Below are positions 7,922 through 13,809 of a stretch of DNA of 15,205 nucleotides, piece after piece; the stretch's first letter is position 1; the number at the start of each line of letters is the position of its first letter. A program made the position numbers and the translations under genes. The notes beneath the pieces were generated by a model. It was not told where the DNA came from and made no database searches. It worked only from the letters and a program-made list of their open reading frames with translations. The stretch is from an uncultured Clostridia bacterium (GTDB lineage: Bacteria > Bacillota > Clostridia > Christensenellales > UBA1242): contig CAKVCH010000003.1 of assembly GCA_934725745.1 (NCBI GenBank), forward strand, positions 1 through 15,205, written 5' to 3'.

Positions 7922-8929
7922 TTAACTATTTTTTGTGTTATTCTTTTCATAATTATAAGCAGATTCACACATATCTTTTAGTGAATACTTTGTTGTGAAG
8001 TTAAGACCTTTTTTTGCTTTATTTGCGTCAGCATAGTTACATTCACTATCCCCTTCTCTTCTTGGTGCAAATTCATAGTGGACTTTATCCCCGCAAATTG
8101 AGTTAAAAGTATTGACGACATCAAGAACGCTATATCCCGTTCCAGTCCCCAAATTATAGATTTCACAGCCTTTCAAATCTTTTATTTTATCTAGCGCCAA
8201 TTTATGCCCGCGAGCAAGGTCAACAACGTGAATATAATCTCTTATACACGTGCCATCTTTTGTATGGTAATCGTGTCCAAATATATTTAGGTGGTCCAAT
8301 TTCCCAAGAGCAACTCTTGTAATGTATGGCATCAAATTGTTTGGAATTCCATTTGGATCTTCCCCAATAAGACCGCTTTTATGTGCGCCAATTGGGTTAA
8401 AATATCTTAAAATTATTGCACTCAAATCGCCACGCGCAAAACATTCGTCTTTTATAATCTCTTCAATAAACATCTTTGTCCTGCCGTATGGATTAAGTGG
8501 ACTAAGTTTGCCCGTTTCCTTAAAAGGCAACTCGTTATCAGTCGAATAAACACACGCAGATGACGAGAAAATAAGCTTTTTGACATCATATTTTCTCATA
8601 ACTTTAAGCAAATTTATTGTGCTTAAAAGGTTTGTTTCATAATATCTAAGTGGCTGTTCAACAGATTCCCCAACCGCTTTTAATCCCGCAAAGTGGATAA
8701 CTGCGTCATACTTGCCTTTCTTAAAAATTTTGTCGAGTTTTTCTAAATCGCAGAGGTCTTCTTTATAAAAAACAACCTTTTTGCCCGTAATTTGTTCAAT
8801 TTTATCCTTAGTTTCTTCCTTAGAATTGGACAAATTATCCACAATTTCGACTTCGTAGCCGTCATCCAACAGTTCAACCGCCGTGTGACTTCCGATATAA
8901 CCTAGTCCGCCTGTTAATAAAACTTTCAT
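7922..8929 (-). CDS. galE: UDP-glucose 4-epimerase GalE
   Basis: Cytoplasmic NAD-dependent enzyme interconverting UDP-glucose and UDP-galactose, feeding galactose use and surface glycan synthesis. The 335 residues match the family's usual ~338. Visible landmarks: NAD-binding TGGLGYIGSHT (6-16), SSSACVY with catalytic Ser124, NPYGRTK with Tyr148 and Lys152 of the YxxxK pair, RYFNPIGAH (175-183) and the GalE-typical GIPNNLMPYI and RDYIHVVDLARGH stretches. I chose ATG 8929 because AAAAAGGGGG lies 5 nt upstream; the earlier in-frame ATG at 8950 would place that site inside the gene. Asn298 stands where E. coli has Tyr299 and human has Cys307, the substrate-size gate, so some activity on N-acetylated sugars is possible (inference). 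It is a single-gene transcript with its own promoter and terminator, divergent from the ABC operon. Confidence 0.96.
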   Translation of the reverse strand: MKVLLTGGLGYIGSHTAVELLDDGYEVEIVDNLSNSKEETKDKIEQITGKKVVFYKEDLCDLEKLDKIFKKGKYDAVIHFAGLKAVGESVEQPLRYYETNLLSTINLLKVMRKYDVKKLIFSSSACVYSTDNELPFKETGKLSPLNPYGRTKMFIEEIIKDECFARGDLSAIILRYFNPIGAHKSGLIGEDPNGIPNNLMPYITRVALGKLDHLNIFGHDYHTKDGTCIRDYIHVVDLARGHKLALDKIKDLKGCEIYNLGTGTGYSVLDVVNTFNSICGDKVHYEFAPRREGDSECNYADANKAKKGLNFTTKYSLKDMCESAYNYEKNNTKNS

Positions 8930-8945
8930 AGTTTCCCCCTTTTTA

Positions 8946-8963
8946 TGCAAAAATGTTTTTGCA
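8946..8963. repeat. Perfect inverted repeat in the galE leader
   Basis: TGCAAAAA and TTTTTGCA are 8-bp perfect arms around 2 nt. The dyad lies between the predicted galE transcription start (about 8969) and its ribosome site, so it could be an operator or a short leader hairpin. Confidence 0.45.
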
Positions 8964-8975
8964 CTTTATGTCACA

Positions 8976-9004
8976 ATTTTACCATTTATTTCATATTTTA
9001 TCAA
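8976..9004 (-). promoter_or_regulatory. galE promoter
   Basis: The minus strand reads TTGATA, 17 nt, TAAAAT, with TGG directly before the -10 (extended -10). Start near 8969 gives a leader of about 40 nt. Confidence 0.7.
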
Positions 9005-9014
9005 CAAAATCCGC

Positions 9015-9043
9015 TTGACTTTTATTTTTTTCTGTTGCATAAT
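9015..9043 (+). promoter_or_regulatory. Promoter of the ABC exporter operon
   Basis: TTGACT (9015-9020), a 17-nt spacer and CATAAT (9038-9043) make a good sigma-A-type promoter. Start near 9050 gives a leader of about 105 nt. The -35 is 10 bp from the divergent galE -35. Confidence 0.7.
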
Positions 9044-9055
9044 GCTAACCGCACG

Positions 9056-9069
9056 AACATATATATGTT
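9056..9069. repeat. 14-bp perfect palindrome downstream of the ABC promoter
   Basis: AACATATATATGTT is fully self-complementary and lies just after the predicted start of the exporter transcript, a usual place for a repressor operator. It is all AT-rich, so chance must be considered. Confidence 0.4.
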
Positions 9070-9084
9070 AATTTACTATATAAG

Positions 9085-9100
9085 TATTTATATATAAATA
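9085..9100. repeat. 16-bp perfect palindrome in the ABC operon leader
   Basis: TATTTATATATAAATA is fully self-complementary. Its centre is 30 bp from that of the palindrome at 9056-9069, close to three helical turns. It is either a second operator half or AT-rich coincidence. Confidence 0.35.
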
Positions 9101-9155
9101 AAAGCAAATTTCACTAAAAAATTATTTCATTTTACAAAAAAGGAGAACATATTTT

Positions 9156-10892
9156 ATGATAAAAAAACTAATGAAGTCAATTAGAGAATACAAAAAGCCT
9201 TCTATTCTTACATCTTTATGCGTTTTTGTCGAAGTTGTACTTGAAGTGCTTATCCCATATGTAATGTCAGCACTAATTGACCAAGGAATCTATCAAAATA
9301 GTATGCCTACAATCTTAAAACTTGGGCTTCTACTCTCACTTATGGCGATTTGTTCTCTTTGCTTTGGCTATTTATCGGGCAGTTTTTGCGCAAAGGCAAG
9401 TTCGGGTTTTGCTAAAAACCTAAGAAAAGATATGTTTGAGAGAATTCAAACATTTTCATTTTCGAATATCGACAAATTTTCACCAGCGGGGCTTGTTACT
9501 AGACTTACAACAGATGTGAATTTTCTACAAAATAGTTATCAGATGTTCATCCGTGGGGCGGTTCGCGCACCATTTATGCTAATTTTATCCCTTATTATGA
9601 CCTTTACAATCAATCCAAAAATGGCCCTAATTTTGCTTTGCATTGCACCTTTCCTTGTTTTGGGATTGTTTTTAATTTTAAAGAAAGTTCATCCTATTTT
9701 CAAGCGTACAATGACCGAATATGACAACCTAAACAGAACCGTTCAAGAAAATGTCCGCGCAATGCGCGTTGTAAAATCATATGTGCGTGAAGAACACGAA
9801 ATCGAAAAATTTGATGTCGTCGGCGACCAAATTTATGAAGATATGACAAAAGCAAACAAAATTTTGGCGCTTACTTCCCCACTTATGCAAGTTATTATTT
9901 ATTCTTGTATGCTTTTAATCTCACTACTCGGCGCAAAAATCATTGTCAACACCAATTCAACGGAACTTACAACGGGGCAACTCACTGTTATGTTCTCGTA
10001 CACAATGCAAATTTTGACTTCCCTTATGATGTTGGCGTATATTTTAGTTGCGAGCGCAATTTCAAGGCCTTCAGCAGAAAGAATAGTCGAACTTTTAAAC
10101 GAAAATCAATCAATTAAAAATCCCGAGAACCCAATTATGAAAGTGCGTTCTGGCGACATTGATTTTGACAATGTATCATTTTCATATAAAGACGACATAT
10201 CAAAATTGTGCCTTGAAAACATTGATTTACATATAAAGTCAGGGCAAACTGTCGGAATTTTAGGCAACACTGGTAGTTCAAAAAGCACGCTTGTTTCGCT
10301 TATTCCAAGATTGTACGACGCGACTATCGGCGAAGTAAAGGTCGGGAAAAAGAATGTTAAAGAATACGACTTAAAGACTTTGAGAGACAGTGTTGCAGTC
10401 GTTCTTCAAAAAAACACCTTATTTTTAGGGACAATTAAAGAAAATATGTTGTGGGGCAACGAAAACGCGACCGACAATCAAATTAAAACTGCTTGTAGAC
10501 TTGCTTGCGCGGACGAATTTATAGAAAGTTTTGAAAAAAAATATGACACTTATCTTGAAGAAGGTGGCACAAATCTAAGTGGTGGGCAAAGACAAAGACT
10601 TTGCATAGCGCGTGCCCTACTAAAAAAGCCTAAAATTCTTATCCTTGACGACTCAACAAGCGCTGTTGACACGAAAACAGACAAAAAAATAAGAAAAGCC
10701 TTTCGTGAAGAGTTGCCAAAGACGACAAAAATTATCATTTCGCAAAGGGTTGCTAGCGTGCAAGACGCAGATTTGATAGTTATTATGGAGTCTGGCAAGA
10801 TAGCGAGTATGGGCACTCATAAAGAACTTCTAAAAAATAGTGAACTATATAAAGACATTTACGAAAGTCAAAATAAAAAAGGGGGAAAATAA
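9156..10892 (+). CDS. Heterodimeric ABC exporter subunit A, degenerate ATP site (LmrC/YfiB type)
   Basis: A 578-residue half-transporter: six membrane helices (roughly 17-41, 53-75, 131-152, 156-175, 242-265, 275-300), then an ATPase domain (333-570). With the next gene it should form a heterodimeric exporter of drug-like or peptide substrates in the cell membrane. Its signature LSGGQ (474-478) and Q-loop Gln418 are canonical, but its own nucleotide-site residues are not. The P-loop is GNTGSSKST (370-378), with Ser375 for the third glycine. Asp499 replaces the catalytic Glu after Walker B Asp498, and Gln530 replaces the switch His. Asp-for-Glu and loss of His are typical of the degenerate-site subunit in this family; the Ser in the P-loop is unusual. 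AAAGGAGA 9 nt upstream fixes the start. The substrate is unknown. Confidence 0.93.
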   Translation: MIKKLMKSIREYKKPSILTSLCVFVEVVLEVLIPYVMSALIDQGIYQNSMPTILKLGLLLSLMAICSLCFGYLSGSFCAKASSGFAKNLRKDMFERIQTFSFSNIDKFSPAGLVTRLTTDVNFLQNSYQMFIRGAVRAPFMLILSLIMTFTINPKMALILLCIAPFLVLGLFLILKKVHPIFKRTMTEYDNLNRTVQENVRAMRVVKSYVREEHEIEKFDVVGDQIYEDMTKANKILALTSPLMQVIIYSCMLLISLLGAKIIVNTNSTELTTGQLTVMFSYTMQILTSLMMLAYILVASAISRPSAERIVELLNENQSIKNPENPIMKVRSGDIDFDNVSFSYKDDISKLCLENIDLHIKSGQTVGILGNTGSSKSTLVSLIPRLYDATIGEVKVGKKNVKEYDLKTLRDSVAVVLQKNTLFLGTIKENMLWGNENATDNQIKTACRLACADEFIESFEKKYDTYLEEGGTNLSGGQRQRLCIARALLKKPKILILDDSTSAVDTKTDKKIRKAFREELPKTTKIIISQRVASVQDADLIVIMESGKIASMGTHKELLKNSELYKDIYESQNKKGGK

Positions 10893-10893
10893 A

Positions 10894-12795
10894 ATGGATA
10901 ACAAAATAAAATCCCCATCAAAAAAATCCACCTTATCACGCTTACTTAAAATCATTACAAAAGGTCATAAATTTCAGTTCTGTGTTGTTGTTTTTTGCAT
11001 TTTGGTTTCTGCTGTAACATCCGTTTTTGCGTCAACTTACATAAAAACAATCATTGATGACTTCATTACCCCAATGCTTACAAGTGGGTCGAGAGATTTT
11101 TCGGGGCTAACTAGAAGCGTTTGTATTATGGCGGGCGTATTTTCAATTGGAATAGTTACTTCATTTACCTACAATTTTATAATGGTTATAATATCTGAAA
11201 GCGTTTTGAGAAATGTCAGACACGATATGTTCTCCAAAATGCAAAAGTTGCCAATTAGATATTTTGACACAAATACGCACGGCGACATAATGAGCCACTA
11301 CACAAACGACATTGACTCTCTTGAAAATATGATTTCAAACAGCATCCCTACCCTAATTTCATCGGGAATAACAATTATAACTGTTTTTTGTGCGATGCTT
11401 TATTTGAGTATTTATCTAACACTTGTAGTCATTGCATTTTTGCTACTTATCCTTTTAATAACCAAAAATCTCGGCAAAAAAAGTAGAAAATATTTTACTG
11501 GGCTACAAACTTCGCTTGGAAAAACAACGGGATACATTCAAGAAATGACGGGCGGTCAAAAAGTTATTAAGGTTTTCAATCACGAAGGTCAAGTCATAAA
11601 CGATTTTAACAAACTAAACGAAGAACTTTACGAAAACACGATGAAAGCAAACAAGTATGCAAACATCTTTATGCCCGTTATGGGCAACCTTAGCAACTTG
11701 CAATATGTTGTTTTAGCGATTGTGGGCGGACTTTTGATGGTTTATCAAATTCCAAACTTGACAATTTTAGGGCTCACAACAATAGGTGTTGGTACGATAG
11801 CGAGTTTCTTGCAACTTGGAAGGTCGTTTTCAATGCCACTTAGTCAAGTATCACAACAAGTCAACTCCATTATTCGTGCAATTGCGGGTGCGGAAAGGAT
11901 TTTCAACTTAATGGATGAAAAGCCAGAAGTCGACGAAGGGACAATAACTCTTGTCAACATTACAAGAGAAAAGGACGGAACGCTTATAGAAAGTGCTGAA
12001 AAAACGGGACTTTGGGCGTGGAAAGATGAAAGTAAACCTAAAGACGAACAACTCACCGAACTTAAAGGCGATGTTAGACTCTTTAATGTTGATTTTGGAT
12101 ACACGGAAGATAAAACCGTTCTTCACGACATCTCTTTGTACGCAAAACCTGGGCAAAAAGTTGCTTTTGTCGGTGCGACTGGCGCTGGAAAAACAACGAT
12201 AACAAACCTTCTTAATAGATTTTACGACATCGCAGACGGCAAAATTAGGTTTGACGGAATAAATATCAACAAAATAAAGAAAGACGATTTGCGACGCTCA
12301 ATTGGAATGGTTTTGCAAGATACAAATCTTTTCACTGGCACAATTAAGGAAAATATAAGATACGGCAACCTTGACGCAACGGATGAACAAATCTACGAAG
12401 CATCAAAACTTGCTGGTGCTGATGATTTTATAAGAAGACTTCCAAACGGGTACGACACAATGCTTGAAAGCGACGGTGCGAACCTTTCGCAAGGTCAAAG
12501 GCAACTTTTATCCATTGCCCGCGTGGCGGTTGTGAACCCACCAGTTATGATTCTTGACGAAGCGACATCAAGTATTGACACATACACTGAAAAATTAGTG
12601 CAACAAGGTATGGACGCCCTTATGCACAAAAGAACTACTTTTGTTATTGCGCATAGGCTTTCAACCGTTCAAAATGCAAATGTAATTATGGTGCTTGACC
12701 ACGGACATATTATCGAAAAAGGCACACACGAACAACTAATAGAGCAAAAAGGCAAATATTACGAACTTTACACGGGAAAATTTGAACTTGAATAG
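10894..12795 (+). CDS. Heterodimeric ABC exporter subunit B, catalytic ATP site (LmrD/YfiC type)
   Basis: A 633-residue half-transporter with six membrane helices in the first ~310 residues and an ATPase domain at about 394-625. Walker A GATGAGKTT (427-435), Q-loop Gln475, Walker B Asp555, catalytic Glu556 and switch His587 are all canonical. The signature is LSQGQ (531-535) instead of LSGGQ, which lands in the degenerate site opposite subunit A. The dimer therefore has one complete site (this Walker A/B/His plus subunit A's LSGGQ). Residues ~343-393 form a charged linker insertion (with TGLWAWKDE) of the kind seen in clostridial LmrD-like subunits. The ATG at 10894 follows the upstream stop by 1 nt and has GGGGGA 7 nt before it, inside the last codons of subunit A, implying translational coupling. 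An in-frame upstream ATG at 10840 lies within gene A and is not preferred. It ends with TAG, then a terminator. Confidence 0.94.
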   Translation: MDNKIKSPSKKSTLSRLLKIITKGHKFQFCVVVFCILVSAVTSVFASTYIKTIIDDFITPMLTSGSRDFSGLTRSVCIMAGVFSIGIVTSFTYNFIMVIISESVLRNVRHDMFSKMQKLPIRYFDTNTHGDIMSHYTNDIDSLENMISNSIPTLISSGITIITVFCAMLYLSIYLTLVVIAFLLLILLITKNLGKKSRKYFTGLQTSLGKTTGYIQEMTGGQKVIKVFNHEGQVINDFNKLNEELYENTMKANKYANIFMPVMGNLSNLQYVVLAIVGGLLMVYQIPNLTILGLTTIGVGTIASFLQLGRSFSMPLSQVSQQVNSIIRAIAGAERIFNLMDEKPEVDEGTITLVNITREKDGTLIESAEKTGLWAWKDESKPKDEQLTELKGDVRLFNVDFGYTEDKTVLHDISLYAKPGQKVAFVGATGAGKTTITNLLNRFYDIADGKIRFDGININKIKKDDLRRSIGMVLQDTNLFTGTIKENIRYGNLDATDEQIYEASKLAGADDFIRRLPNGYDTMLESDGANLSQGQRQLLSIARVAVVNPPVMILDEATSSIDTYTEKLVQQGMDALMHKRTTFVIAHRLSTVQNANVIMVLDHGHIIEKGTHEQLIEQKGKYYELYTGKFELE

Positions 12796-12846
12796 ATAAT
12801 TAAGTAAAAAAAAAGATAAAATCGACTTGAATTATTAAAAAATTTA

Positions 12847-12896
12847 GAAAAAATTAGGTTTTTTTAGTGCAAAACGCCTAATTTTTTCTTTTTTTT
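12847..12896 (+). terminator. Intrinsic terminator of the ABC exporter operon
   Basis: GAAAAAATTAGG (12847-12858) pairs perfectly over 12 bp with CCTAATTTTTTC (12877-12888), then eight T. The loop is 18 nt and could pair further inside. It begins about 50 nt after the operon's last stop. Confidence 0.85.
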
Positions 12897-12907
12897 GAAT
12901 TTCTCTC

Positions 12908-12935
12908 TTGAAAAATAATTAAAATTGAGTAGAAT
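12908..12935 (+). promoter_or_regulatory. Possible promoter of the 137-aa gene
   Basis: TTGAAA (12908-12913), 16 nt, TAGAAT (12930-12935). Start near 12942 would give a leader of about 115 nt. It fits a gene bracketed by terminators on both sides, but AT-rich DNA gives such matches easily. Confidence 0.45.
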
Positions 12936-12998
12936 ATATATATGTAATAGAAAATAACCTCTTGCTTAATTTTGTTTGCGTATATTTTTAGATTTTTT

Positions 12999-13032
12999 TT
13001 ACTACAAATTTTAAAGGTTGATTTTGTAGTAA
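12999..13032 (+). repeat. Leader hairpin in front of the 137-aa gene
   Basis: TTACTACAAA (12999-13008) and TTTGTAGTAA (13023-13032) are perfect 10-bp arms around a 14-nt loop, ending about 9 nt before the ribosome site. No T-run follows. It could be an operator or an mRNA structure affecting translation or stability. Confidence 0.45.
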
Positions 13033-13056
13033 TTAACCACAAAAAGGATGATAATT

Positions 13057-13470
13057 ATGGGTAAAAAATGTGCTCCTTATGTTGCAGAAAGATATGTTAA
13101 AAAGAACATTGCTTATATGGATAGGCAACTTACGAAATTAAAAAACGAGATAAGAGAACATCTCGATAAAGGCAACGAATTTTCACAAATATATAAAAAT
13201 GAAACTGCGTTGCAAAGCAGATTTAAAAATTTTGCAAAGAGATTAAATGAAATTTATGGCATTCATCCAACCTATGAAGATCTTTATTATTTGCTCGACC
13301 TTGCAGAAGATAGCGAAAAGGCTTTAACAGACGAATATTGGAGCGAAGACTATAAAGATTATTTAGGTGAAACAACAAACGCGAACATTTTAAACCATTA
13401 TAAAGATAGAAAAGAAGAGCAAGACGACGCTTATTCCTATTTTGAATATGAAGATGACTTTTCTAAATAA
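13057..13470 (+). CDS. Hypothetical protein, 137 aa, function not recognised
   Basis: I do not recognise a family. The product is soluble: no signal peptide, no membrane segment and only one Cys (residue 5). The first ~65 residues are basic and look helical (KKCAPYVAERYVKKNIAYMD, then KLKNEIREHLDKG). The middle has a Tyr-rich segment (YEDLYYLLDLAED), and the C-terminal third is strongly acidic (YSYFEYEDDF near the end). The in-frame ATG at 13048 sits almost on the AAAGGA ribosome site, so I prefer the ATG at 13057, 8-9 nt downstream of it. The gene has its own candidate promoter, a leader hairpin and an immediate terminator, so it looks monocistronic and real. A small regulator or binding protein is possible, but nothing in the sequence shows it. 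Confidence 0.75.
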   Translation: MGKKCAPYVAERYVKKNIAYMDRQLTKLKNEIREHLDKGNEFSQIYKNETALQSRFKNFAKRLNEIYGIHPTYEDLYYLLDLAEDSEKALTDEYWSEDYKDYLGETTNANILNHYKDRKEEQDDAYSYFEYEDDFSK

Positions 13471-13473
13471 AAC

Positions 13474-13513
13474 AAAAACCTAATTTGAGAAAAAACTCAT
13501 TTTAGGTTTTTTT
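13474..13513 (+). terminator. Intrinsic terminator of the 137-aa gene
   Basis: AAAAACCTAA (13474-13483) pairs with TTAGGTTTTT (13502-13511). An inner TGAG/CTCA follows after two T-T mismatches, with a 6-nt A-rich loop, and the T-run continues to 13513. It starts 4 nt after the stop codon. Confidence 0.8.
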
Positions 13514-13608
13514 ATTATAAAAGACTTTGTTTTATGCAACAAAAAAGTTTGTTTTTAGTAGCAAAAAGCCTTGTTTTTGTAAAAATCGCATTCCACCATT
13601 CCCTTTAC

Positions 13609-13637
13609 TTGACTAATTGTTTTTAATTATGTATTAT
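13609..13637 (+). promoter_or_regulatory. Promoter of the ABC-F gene
   Basis: TTGACT (13609-13614), a 17-nt spacer and TATTAT (13632-13637). Start near 13644 gives a leader of about 165 nt. Confidence 0.65.
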
Positions 13638-13809
13638 GTAAAAGCAAATAAAGATTTTTGTGCTAGTAAAATAGAAAAACTTTTAAATTTTATAGGTTTA
13701 AGGAATTTTACGCAAAAACTTCTTTATTTTACTCTTTAAACACTTAAAACACTATGATTTTATTTTATAAAAAACAAAAATCAAATAACTATTAAAAAGG
13801 AATATTATT
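13638..13809 (+). other. Long leader of the ABC-F gene with alternative pairings and a tiny ORF
   Basis: AGTAAAATA (13665-13673) can pair with TATTTTACT (13725-13733). Alternatively TTTTTG and GTAAAA around 13655-13671 can pair with TTTTACGCAAAAA (about 13706-13718), and the two folds exclude each other. A 13-codon frame, ATG at 13754 (MILFYKKQKSNNY), stops at 13795, inside the AAAAAGGAA ribosome site (13794-13802) of the main gene. It has no ribosome site of its own. Leaders and upstream peptides control several antibiotic-responsive ABC-F genes; for this housekeeping-type ABC-F such control is only a possibility. Confidence 0.35.

Noticed and set aside
8835..8843. A fourth perfect TTATCCACA inside galE
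   Set aside because: It encodes the conserved VDN of the VDNLSNS motif of GalE, so protein constraint explains it.
13532..13624. 30-codon plus-strand frame between the 137-aa gene and the ABC-F gene
   Set aside because: It starts upstream of, and runs through, the predicted ABC-F promoter, has no ribosome site and follows a terminator.
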